Both the position numbers and the translations under genes were made by a program. A stretch of DNA of 64,000 nt, taken from assembly GCF_015355785.1 (NCBI RefSeq), contig NZ_JADKYW010000003.1, forward strand, positions 765,387 through 829,386, given 5' to 3'. Below the pieces are notes generated by a model. The model saw only the letters and a program-made list of their open reading frames with translations. It was not told the origin of the DNA and did not search any database. This DNA is from Arthrobacter gandavensis (GTDB lineage: Bacteria > Actinomycetota > Actinomycetes > Actinomycetales > Micrococcaceae). This document shows positions 36,929-43,920 of this stretch, piece by piece; positions within the stretch are counted from its first letter, which is position 1, and each line of letters begins with the position of its first letter.

Positions 36929-36963
36929 ACACCGGTTATACCGAGTCGCATCAGCGCCTCCAA
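36928..36963 (-). promoter_or_regulatory. Predicted leaderless promoter of zapE
   Basis: On the minus strand: TTGGAG (36963-36958), 17-bp spacer, TATAAC (36940-36935), then 6 nt to the A of the ATG at 36928. No Shine-Dalgarno sequence precedes the ATG. Leaderless mRNAs are common in actinobacteria. Confidence 0.6.
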
Positions 36964-37013
36964 ATGCTCCGCTGTGGCAAGATTTCAGCGGCAGCACAGA
37001 TGGCTGCCGTCAT

Positions 37014-37898
37014 ATGTCAGGACAGCAGGCAAGGAACAAAGTGCGGCAGTTGTGGGCGGGCCTGGATTTTTGGACTATCAGCCAGACAACGGCACTGATC
37101 TCAGCGGTTTTCGGCCTCTTCATCGTGGCGCGGGCGTGCTGGGACAACACGGTCCTGCCGGCCTTGACCGACCGCACCCTTGAACTCGTCTGCCAGCGCG
37201 CAGCCGAACTGCGCCAGACGGCTGAACAGCCGGACCGGTCCGCGGCGGCGCTGGGCCGGCGCATGGTTCGGACCCTGACCGACCCGCGGCTCATGCTTCC
37301 CTCCCCGGACGAGGCCGCTTGGGTGCGGAAACAGGAGCAGCGCCGGAAGGCAAGGCCCTCCCCCGCACAGCGCCGCCAGAGCGCCGTGGCATTGGCAGCG
37401 CTCCTGCGCCGGCCGCACCTGGTCACCGAACAGCAGACGCTCCTTGCCGAGGCGGTGACCGGGCTCTCGCCGGCGCTGGGCTCCGCCGCGGACTGGAACG
37501 AACTCCGTGCTGCCCCACGGGAGCACTCCAGGGCAGCGGCGTCCCTGCTGCGCAGGGACGCCGCCCGGCGCTTCGTATCAGTCTTCCTTCCGGCAATGGG
37601 ACGCTACCTGGACTTCGTGGGTCGCGGCAGCGCACTCGGGCTCGCCGTGGGCGTCCTGGCATCGGGAGGCTTCAGCGGCGACAGCACGCTGGTGGGCGTG
37701 CTCACCACCGTCTGCGGAATCGGTGGAGCCATTGTCTTCACGGCGACTGTCATCCGCTGCGATGCCCGTTCCTGGCCCGCGCCGCGGGGGCGGGTGCCCG
37801 CGACGCTCCGCCGGATCTACCCTGAAGCCTCGTTCCTGCTCCGGCTCCTGCTCACGGTTGCTGCCGTCCTGGTAGGTGTTTCGATCCTTCGGCAATAG
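37014..37898 (+). CDS. Membrane protein of unknown function
   Basis: A 294-residue protein starting MSGQQARNKVRQLWAGLDFW. A first TM helix (about 25-45) leads to a long basic, helical cytoplasmic region (RKQEQRRKARPSPAQRRQSA), then three C-terminal TM helices (about 205-228, 232-255 and 270-292). No domain is recognised. ATG 37014 was chosen because the open frame further upstream overlaps zapE antisense and its promoter. It is divergent from zapE. Confidence 0.6.
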   Translation: MSGQQARNKVRQLWAGLDFWTISQTTALISAVFGLFIVARACWDNTVLPALTDRTLELVCQRAAELRQTAEQPDRSAAALGRRMVRTLTDPRLMLPSPDEAAWVRKQEQRRKARPSPAQRRQSAVALAALLRRPHLVTEQQTLLAEAVTGLSPALGSAADWNELRAAPREHSRAAASLLRRDAARRFVSVFLPAMGRYLDFVGRGSALGLAVGVLASGGFSGDSTLVGVLTTVCGIGGAIVFTATVIRCDARSWPAPRGRVPATLRRIYPEASFLLRLLLTVAAVLVGVSILRQ

Positions 37899-38020
37899 CT
37901 CCGGCGCGCTCCCCGCCCGGCGAATTACGGCCAAAAAATTCGTGCTAATTATTCGCCGCTAACGGTGGTACTTTCGGAACTCGGGCACGATCCAATCCGG
38001 CACCAAGCACGGGAGGAACC

Positions 38021-38311
38021 ATGACTGACCACGTAGCACCCGTATCAGACTGTTCGGTCCGCAACTGCGATTTCAACCACGACGGCTGCACTGCGTACGC
38101 CATCACCGTGGGAGGCTCCCAGGACCACGCCAGCTGCGCCACCTTCATCGACACCTCCGCCACGGGCGGCCTTCCAAAGGTCCTTGCCACGGTTGGCGCC
38201 TGCCAGCGGGAAGAATGCCGCTACAACAACCACCTAATGTGCGACGCCCATGATGTGCGGGTGGGTCCCGGCGCGGAGCTGGCCGACTGCCTCACCTACC
38301 AGCCGCGTTGA
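38021..38311 (+). CDS. DUF1540-domain protein (two copies)
   Basis: A 96-residue Cys-rich protein with two tandem DUF1540-type units. Unit 1 is SDCSVRNCDFNHDGCTAYAI with ASCATF (about 9-42); unit 2 is GACQREECRYNNHLMCDAHD with ADCLTY (about 59-92). Each has four or five cysteines, which suggests metal binding. GGGAGGA precedes the ATG. The function is unknown. It leads a short plus-strand group with the HNH and S4 genes (22 and 14 bp gaps). Confidence 0.85.
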   Translation: MTDHVAPVSDCSVRNCDFNHDGCTAYAITVGGSQDHASCATFIDTSATGGLPKVLATVGACQREECRYNNHLMCDAHDVRVGPGAELADCLTYQPR

Positions 38312-38333
38312 CCACAGCAGGCCGGAACGGCAC

Positions 38334-39233
38334 ATGACCGCGCTCCTGCTCGTCTGGGATCCGGTCTGGCCAGAGGCATGGCAGCCCGACTACCTGGAGG
38401 CTGCCGCCATAGCTGCCGACGCCGGTTTGTTCCGTGCGGTCTGGAATGTCACCTCAGCGGGGAGAGGGCTGGAGCCGGGTGCGGATGCCTGGTTCGTGGT
38501 CCCCGGCGAGCGCGCCGGACTGGCCGGCCACGGCCTGGTGGTTTCCTCCATGTACGGCATCGCGGACCCGCAGGGAGCGCCGGACCCCCGGGCCCGGCTT
38601 GCGGATATCGATATTGACGTCCTGCTGCCGCTGGACGAATTGATCGCCCTGTCGGATCTGCCGGAGGAGATCATCGACGCCCGCCCCGAACCCGGCGGGG
38701 CCGTCCTCCTCACCCAGTTCGCCGGGGAGGAACTGCGCCGCACGTGGTCCCGGCACGGTGCTGTGGAATCCTGTGCAGGCCTGCTCCCTGGATCCTTGCC
38801 CCAGCACGCCGTCCGCTGGTCCCTCACCAACCGGTGGGAGAACGACGCCGATGCCCGGCGCGTCTGCCTCGCCCACCATGGTCCGTCCTGTTCAGCCTGC
38901 GGATTTGACCCGGAAGCGGTGTTCGGCCCTGACGGTGCCGGCGTCCTGCAGGTGCACCACATTGTTCCGCCCAGCCTTCTCCAGCAAACCTACGCACTGG
39001 ACCCGGTAACGGATCTGGTACCCCTTTGCCCTACCTGCCACGCTGTGTCCCACCGCGGATTTCCGGATCCGTTCACCCCTGCTGAGCTGAGGCGGCTGCT
39101 GGCATCCCGGCGCGCACCCCTGCACGACGCAGTCCTCCAGGGCTCCCTTCCGTCTGCGGACCAGCTGCGTGCCCAGGACGATGCCCGCAAACTGCTCGGC
39201 TTTCAGAGCAGGCAGGGCGACTCGGCAGACTAA
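38334..39233 (+). CDS. HNH endonuclease-domain protein
   Basis: A 299-residue protein. The N-terminal ~170 residues match no family known to me. The C-terminal HNH domain (about 180-255) has two zinc-binding pairs (CSACGF and CPTCHA) and the catalytic His pair in LQVHHIVPPS. Similar HNH proteins range from restriction-type nucleases to nucleases of unknown function. ATG 38334 was chosen because upstream open frame overlaps the DUF1540 gene. No methylase or toxin partner is beside it. Confidence 0.8.
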   Translation: MTALLLVWDPVWPEAWQPDYLEAAAIAADAGLFRAVWNVTSAGRGLEPGADAWFVVPGERAGLAGHGLVVSSMYGIADPQGAPDPRARLADIDIDVLLPLDELIALSDLPEEIIDARPEPGGAVLLTQFAGEELRRTWSRHGAVESCAGLLPGSLPQHAVRWSLTNRWENDADARRVCLAHHGPSCSACGFDPEAVFGPDGAGVLQVHHIVPPSLLQQTYALDPVTDLVPLCPTCHAVSHRGFPDPFTPAELRRLLASRRAPLHDAVLQGSLPSADQLRAQDDARKLLGFQSRQGDSAD

Positions 39234-39247
39234 ACTCGGGAATCACC

Positions 39248-39631
39248 ATGAGCATTCCGAACAGCAGCTCCCGGCCGGTGCGCATCGACGCCTGGCTTTG
39301 GGCTATCCGTGCCTACAAGACCCGGTCCGCGGCAACGGCTGCCTGCCGGGCGGGTCACGTGAAGCTCAACGGCAACGCGGCGAAGGCCGCTGCTCCGGTT
39401 CAGGCGGGAGACACCATCCGTGTGCGGCAGCCCGGTTTTGACCGCATCCTGGAGGTCCGCGGACTGATCGCCAAGCGTGTGGGAGCCGAAGCGGCGTCCC
39501 ATTTCTTCACCGACCACACCCCGGAACGCCCTGCCGTCCCGGCCCTGGGCATTCCGCAGCGCGACCGCGGCACCGGGCGGCCAACCAAGAAGGACCGCCG
39601 GGAGCTGGAACGGCTCCGGGGCGCACGCTAG
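39248..39631 (+). CDS. S4-domain RNA-binding protein (Hsp15-like)
   Basis: A 127-residue protein. The S4 RNA-binding domain (about 12-70: RIDAWLWAIRAYKTRSAATA, GHVKLNGNAAK, VQAGDTIRV) is followed by a basic tail ending GRPTKKDRRELERLRG, the layout of the Hsp15 (HslR) ribosome-associated heat-shock proteins. E. coli Hsp15 rescues stalled 50S subunits. It lies 14 bp after the HNH gene. Confidence 0.9.
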   Translation: MSIPNSSSRPVRIDAWLWAIRAYKTRSAATAACRAGHVKLNGNAAKAAAPVQAGDTIRVRQPGFDRILEVRGLIAKRVGAEAASHFFTDHTPERPAVPALGIPQRDRGTGRPTKKDRRELERLRGAR

Positions 39632-39658
39632 CAGCTGTCCGCCCCGGCCCGCCGGAAT

Positions 39659-39961
39659 TCAGCGGTGCCGGGCCTCCTCCAGACAGGAACGGCACAGGCG
39701 GCGCTTACCTGCCGCCTCCCGGCCGCAGACCTGCAGGGCAGGCCGGTTGAACTCCCAGGTCCGCTGGACAACCTGACACCAGGTGGAATGGAAAACGGTA
39801 CCCCGGCGGGTGACATAGACCTGCTCCGGTTCCAGCGTCGGAGGAGCCGGGACGTCCGGGGACCGGCTGGCCAGGATCCACCGGCCGGCTGCCGCGCCGG
39901 ATACGGGATTCAGCACATCGTTTACGGGCTTCGTTCGTGTGAGCGTGTTGTAAGTCCCCAT
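39659..39961 (-). CDS. Small Cys-containing protein with Ada-like metal-site pattern
   Basis: A 100-residue protein. The C-terminal half reads VYVTRRGTVFHSTWCQVVQR, then LQVCGREAAGKRRLCRSCLE. A G-x-x-x-H-x-x-x-C motif followed by C-x-x-C resembles the short metal-binding knuckle of Ada N-terminal-like domains. It is too short for DNA-repair activity and no methyltransferase domain is present. It converges on the S4 gene with 27 bp between. The function is unknown. Confidence 0.6.
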   Translation of the reverse strand: MGTYNTLTRTKPVNDVLNPVSGAAAGRWILASRSPDVPAPPTLEPEQVYVTRRGTVFHSTWCQVVQRTWEFNRPALQVCGREAAGKRRLCRSCLEEARHR

Positions 39962-40137
39962 GCAGGAACTCTAGGAACCCGACATTCTGCATCCGCGAAA
40001 GATCCCCTCATTTTTTGCTCAAGTTCCAGCGCGCCGCCCACTAAACACCGCGCTGCACCTCTATGGTGCAGCTCCCCTGGCGGTGTGCGCAGCCGCGTTC
40101 CCTGCCGTATTCAAGCTTCGGAAGCTATCCTGTGGGC

Positions 40138-40890
40138 ATGCTGAAGAGGATAGCCCGAAGGATCGCCGCGGCCGCACTGGTTGTTTTCGCGCTCGCCTCC
40201 GGATTGGTGGTACTGGGCGTCTATTCGCTCCTTTCCTTTGCGTCCTGGGCGATCTTTGGCGCCGTGCCGCCGGCATACACCTTTGCCCTGGCCTTCATCG
40301 TTCCACCCGCCGGCATCGCGGTGCTGACCGGCCTGGGCCTGGCAACCGGAAGATCCGCGCGCGTCTTCAAGGCACGGCAGAGCCGGCGGTCCCGGGCAGC
40401 TGCGGCGGAGACTTCCTGGCAGCATGCCCACAGCCGGAGGGACGCAGCACTGGTCGCCTGGTCCCGGTACGAAACAGATGTTTCGCTCCTCATCGAGTAC
40501 CCGGTGATGACCGACTACAGCGACCCGGTGGTCAGGGAGGTCATCGTGGCCATGCAGGGCATTCGCGAGGCGGAACGCGCAACGGACCCGGACAAGCTGC
40601 ACAGCGCCGTCGACCGTTTCGAGGTGGCGCTGCGCACAGCGGAGAACTATGCCCGCCGCTGCGGACAGTCCCGGCTCACTGACTCGGAGCGGCGGAAGCT
40701 GGCAACAGCCCGGTCCGCCCTGAATCTCCTGCTCGACGGCGGCGCATCACCAACCGAGGTCGAGGGCGCCTACCGGAGCCTGCGCCGCTCCCTGAAGGGA
40801 ATTATCGACCTGCCTGCCCAGGCCGCCGCAGATCTGGATGCACGGGCCAGGGACGCCCGTCGGTTGGGCGCGCTGCGGGTGGCAGGCTAG
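40138..40890 (+). CDS. Membrane protein with long helical cytoplasmic domain
   Basis: A 250-residue protein beginning MLKRIARRIAAAALVVFALA. It has two TM helices (about 9-33 and 45-72) and then a basic, charged helical region (about 80-250: RSRAAAAETSWQHAHSRRDA, VIVAMQGIREAERATDPDKL). No family is recognised. The start could be leaderless, since TATCCT (40126-40131) ends 6 nt before the ATG and there is no Shine-Dalgarno sequence. An upstream open frame exists but shows no homologous character. Confidence 0.65.
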   Translation: MLKRIARRIAAAALVVFALASGLVVLGVYSLLSFASWAIFGAVPPAYTFALAFIVPPAGIAVLTGLGLATGRSARVFKARQSRRSRAAAAETSWQHAHSRRDAALVAWSRYETDVSLLIEYPVMTDYSDPVVREVIVAMQGIREAERATDPDKLHSAVDRFEVALRTAENYARRCGQSRLTDSERRKLATARSALNLLLDGGASPTEVEGAYRSLRRSLKGIIDLPAQAAADLDARARDARRLGALRVAG

Positions 40891-40965
40891 CAAATACGGC
40901 GGTCGAGCCATCCCGGAACCGGGCAGGTCTCCCCGAAAGCCCTGCCGGGGAGTAATTTGTCACCC

Positions 40966-41388
40966 ATGACGCCACAGCCAGCAGCCCGCCCCGGAAGCAA
41001 AGGCGCCAAGGGTGCGCCCGGCCCGGGTCTCCGGGACCAGGTCCGGCGCGAGTTCGGGCTGTACACGGCCGGTGAACTGGCTGCGCGGCTGGATTTCGGC
41101 GGCCCGGCAAATCCGCGGGCGCGAAACCTCACCGGCAAAGCCCCGGTGCTGGCACTAGTGGAAGAGGGTGTGCTCTATCCCGGTTTCCAATTCGACGAGA
41201 AACGAAACCGGGTACTGCCCGCGGTTAAGGACATAGTCCGAATGGCACGCCTTGCCGGATGGCGGGACGAGGATCTGGTCACTTGGTTCTTCCGGCCCAA
41301 CCCCCTGCTCTCCGGCAAGCGTCCGGTGGACTTCCGCGAAGACGAGGAACGGCTGCTGCCAGCTGCGGAAAAGGACTTTGACCGTTAG
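40966..41388 (+). CDS. Xre/MbcA/ParS-type toxin-binding-domain protein, apparently orphan
   Basis: A 140-residue protein. The basic N-terminus and helix-turn-helix-like region (REFGLYTAGELAARLDF) precede a C-terminal DUF2384-like segment: VEEGVLYPGFQFDEKRNRVL, VKDIVRMARLAGWRDEDLVT, WFFRPNPLLSGKRPVDF. The pattern W-F/L-x-x-P-N-P-x-L-x-G-x-R-P is diagnostic of MbcA/ParS antitoxins that neutralise RES-domain (MbcT-like) toxins. No RES toxin lies on either side; the next gene is a convergent PTH2. ATG 40966 is preceded by TAATTT 7 nt upstream (possible leaderless start), and TTG 40957 is an alternative. Confidence 0.7.
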   Translation: MTPQPAARPGSKGAKGAPGPGLRDQVRREFGLYTAGELAARLDFGGPANPRARNLTGKAPVLALVEEGVLYPGFQFDEKRNRVLPAVKDIVRMARLAGWRDEDLVTWFFRPNPLLSGKRPVDFREDEERLLPAAEKDFDR

Positions 41389-42038
41389 CGGCGTGGCGCG
41401 GGAACTTCTGCCGCAGCGACGAACGCCGTCGCCGAGCCGGGGTCGATTTCGGTAAGGCCGGCGTCAACAATCAGCGGTCCCGCGCCTGGGCCTGAGCTCA
41501 GTTCCCGGAAGCGTGCTGCCGGAACTTCGGCGGCTGCGGCATCCGGGTTCGCCGCGAATGCTGCGGCTTCCTCCGGACCAAGCTCGAGGTACCAGGCCAG
41601 AAGCGCGTGGGCAGCCTGGGCTGCTGCCTTGCCGGTGGACATCTCGAGATCCCTGTTGAGGACTATGAGCGGACTGCCGGGCTGGGCCGGCGCCGGGTTC
41701 CCGGCGGGAAGCTGGGTCCCGGAGACCTGCAGGGAACGCAGCACCCGCGGCATGTCTTCGTAGCGCTGCGGTTCGAACGCCGCAGCCTCTGCCTTGCCAA
41801 TCACTACCGTTCCGGACGGCGCGTCCGCGGTGAGCATTGCAAAGGGCCGGGGACCGGCACGGCGTACGGTCTTGGTGAAGCGTCCGGCAACCCAGTCCGC
41901 CCACGATTCGTCACTCGTCCTGCGGGCAAACGCCAGGACGCAGGCCACGGCGGCCGCAGCTACGGCATCGGTGTGTGCCGCCGGATCCTCCTTGTCCACG
42001 CGCAGCAGGATGGGCTGAACCGTATCGCTGAGTTCCAC
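41385..42038 (-). CDS. PTH2-type peptidyl-tRNA hydrolase family protein
   Basis: A 217-residue protein. An N-terminal domain (about 1-115) is unlike canonical Pth2. The C-terminal PTH2 fold has LNRDLEMSTGKAAAQAAHAL (about 126-145; the conserved K-A/G-K/Q-A-AHA motif) and LIVDAGLTEIDPGSATAFVA at the end. PTH2 enzymes release peptidyl-tRNA; in actinobacteria this longer form accompanies classical Pth. Stop codons overlap those of the convergent MbcA-like gene by 4 bp. Confidence 0.85.
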   Translation of the reverse strand: MELSDTVQPILLRVDKEDPAAHTDAVAAAAVACVLAFARRTSDESWADWVAGRFTKTVRRAGPRPFAMLTADAPSGTVVIGKAEAAAFEPQRYEDMPRVLRSLQVSGTQLPAGNPAPAQPGSPLIVLNRDLEMSTGKAAAQAAHALLAWYLELGPEEAAAFAANPDAAAAEVPAARFRELSSGPGAGPLIVDAGLTEIDPGSATAFVAAAEVPAPRR

Positions 42039-42108
42039 TCCTCCACTTTCCCATGGGTGCCGGTGTCATGCTGACAGGGGGTTCGTTCCGCAGGGATGCG
42101 GTGAGCCG

Positions 42109-42408
42109 GTGAGTGTTGAGCAAGCCCGTCTTGGCTTCGCCGCCGTCGCCGTCCTGCTGACCATCCTTCCGGGCCTGGATTCGGCTATGGCGCTGCGCTC
42201 GGCCATCAGCCAGGGCCCCCGCCATGCCGTCGCCACCGGTCTGGGCATCAACACCGGTGCGTTCGCCTGGGGCGCGGCCGCCGCCGTCGGGATCTCCGCG
42301 CTGCTGACGGCGTCCGAGACCGCGGAGGTCTCTCCCCTGCTCATGGGCCTGGCCCTGCCGCCCCGGGGTAACAAATCGGCAACGCATACCGCATGTGCCT
42401 CTGACTAG
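42109..42408 (+). pseudogene. LysE/RhtB-family amino-acid exporter, truncated
   Basis: The first ~72 residues (LGFAAVAVLLTILPGLDSAM, then ALRSAISQGPRHAVATGLGI) are a good match to the N-terminal two TM helices of LysE/RhtB exporters, which are normally ~205 residues. After about ALLTASETAE the frame runs into unrelated sequence and stops at residue 99. The remaining TM helices are absent downstream, where the PheC-like gene begins within 85 bp. This looks like a 3' deletion. The GTG start is divergent from the PTH2 gene. Confidence 0.75.
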
Positions 42409-42490
42409 GGCAGACGCCACGTGCCTGCTCCTGCTAGGTCTGGGAGGACGGAGTGAAGACGCTCCGTCCCCACACCATGAGGAGCACTAC

Positions 42491-43312
42491 ATGAAGTACC
42501 GCCTGCTGCCCGTTTTCGCCGCCGCCGCACTCCTGGCCACCGGATGCTCTGCCTCTGCGGACGAGCCGCCGGCTGCCGCGGAAGATTCCGGCACCGAGTC
42601 CCGGCTCGCGGCGGTCACGGAGCGCGGTTCCCTGAAGGTCTGCACCACGGGCGACTACCGCCCCTTCACCTACAAGGATCCGGACACCGGCGAGTGGACC
42701 GGAATCGACATTTCGATGGCCAGGGACCTCGCCGCCAGGCTGGACGTCGACGTCGAGTTCGTGCAGACAACCTGGAAGGACCTGATGCCCGATTTCCTGG
42801 CCAGCTGTGACATCGCCGTGGGCGGCGTATCGATTTCGCTGGCCCGTGCCGAGCAGGCGTTCTACACCGATCCAGTCCTGGACGACGGCAAGACGCCGAT
42901 CGCGCTCTGCGGCAAGGAGGAGCTGTATGACACCGTGGAGGAGATCAACAGCCCAGAAGTCCGCTCCATTACCCCGATCGGCGGCACGAACGAGATCTTT
43001 GCGGACACGAACTACCCCAATGGCGAGATCATCCGCTTCGAGGACAACAACACCATCTTCGATGAGATCGTCGCCGGCCGGGCGGACGTGATGACCACCG
43101 ATGCCGCGGAGGTGAAGTGGGTGGCCAACGAATACCCCGAACTCTGCGCGGTGGACCCGGACAACCCGTTCAACTTCTCGCAGAAGGCCTACCTGCTGCC
43201 GCTCGGGGACACCGTATTTCAAGAGTACGTCAACCAGTGGCTGAACCTCGCGGAGAATGACGGCACGTACGACGCCGCCAAGGAACCCTGGTGGGGCGAG
43301 GCTGAGGGTTAG
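42491..43312 (+). CDS. Secreted lipoprotein, cyclohexadienyl dehydratase (PheC)-like or polar amino-acid binding protein
   Basis: A 273-residue family 3 solute-binding fold with lipobox LATGC (Cys19). The sequence tracks the PheC subgroup closely: TTGDYRPFTY (52-61), DGKTPIALC (132-140), IGGTNEIFADTN (163-174), TTDAAEVKW (202-210) and PELCAVDPDNPFNFSQKAYL. In cyclohexadienyl dehydratases the Glu after TDA (here E207) is an active-site residue, whereas transport proteins carry Arg or Asp for amino-acid binding. It may thus dehydrate arogenate or prephenate outside the membrane. There is no ABC permease beside it, which fits an enzyme better than a transporter part. Confidence 0.75.
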   Translation: MKYRLLPVFAAAALLATGCSASADEPPAAAEDSGTESRLAAVTERGSLKVCTTGDYRPFTYKDPDTGEWTGIDISMARDLAARLDVDVEFVQTTWKDLMPDFLASCDIAVGGVSISLARAEQAFYTDPVLDDGKTPIALCGKEELYDTVEEINSPEVRSITPIGGTNEIFADTNYPNGEIIRFEDNNTIFDEIVAGRADVMTTDAAEVKWVANEYPELCAVDPDNPFNFSQKAYLLPLGDTVFQEYVNQWLNLAENDGTYDAAKEPWWGEAEG

Positions 43313-43920
43313 GCCCCGGACGCGCTGAAGTACTCCAGCACCGCGGGGCTTTGCCAGATCTCCGCGTACTTTGCCTGCAGGTCGTAGAGCGAACCGCCGT
43401 GCACGGTTTCGTCCCGGTCCCCGACGGCGTCGGCAACCACGATCGGGATGAAACCGTGCTGCACCGCATCCACGGCGCTGGCGCGGATGCAGCCGCTGGT
43501 GCTGGTTCCCACGATCACCACGGTGTCCACGCCCCAGGTGTGCAGCAGCGAGGCCAGATCCGTGCCGAAGAACGCGCTGGCGTACTGCTTCACCAGCACG
43601 GTTTCCCCGTCCACGGGCGCCACCTCCGGCATGATCTGTCCCAGTTCACTGTCCCCGATCAGCAGCCGCAGCGCGGGGATCTTGCGGATGAAGACCCCGC
43701 CGTCCGCGCCTTCCGGGCCGTAGCTCACCCGGGTGTGCAGCACCGGAACACCGTTGGCGCGGGCGGATTCAAGAACCTGGGCTGCGGTGTCCAGGAACTG
43801 CTTGTCCGGCAGGCACAGCGGGCTCTGCGGTTCGAAATAGGCGCGCATCAGGTCCACGGACACCACGGCCGGGGCGCCCCCCGGTGCCAGGGTGCCGTCG
43901 AAACCGTCCGCAAACGTCAT
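43309..43920 (-). CDS. Isochorismatase-family cysteine amidohydrolase (N-carbamoylsarcosine amidase-like)
   Basis: A 203-residue cysteine hydrolase. The catalytic triad is D23 (VVSVDLMRAYF), K111 (ETVLVKQYASAFFGTDL) and C144 (VGTSTSGCIRASAVDA). The T-S-G-C-x-R-A-S segment and the C-terminal VVADAVGDRDE are typical of N-carbamoylsarcosine amidase and related carbamoyl/amide hydrolases. It overlaps hyuB by 4 bp (ATGA), so it belongs to the ATP-dependent ring-opening operon and may hydrolyse the carbamoyl or amide product. Its own stop overlaps the convergent PheC-like gene. Confidence 0.9.
   Translation of the reverse strand: MTFADGFDGTLAPGGAPAVVSVDLMRAYFEPQSPLCLPDKQFLDTAAQVLESARANGVPVLHTRVSYGPEGADGGVFIRKIPALRLLIGDSELGQIMPEVAPVDGETVLVKQYASAFFGTDLASLLHTWGVDTVVIVGTSTSGCIRASAVDAVQHGFIPIVVADAVGDRDETVHGGSLYDLQAKYAEIWQSPAVLEYFSASGA

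Noticed and set aside
38334..39233. HNH gene as part of a restriction or defence system
   Set aside because: No methyltransferase, helicase or other defence partner adjoins it; the neighbours are DUF1540 and an S4 protein.
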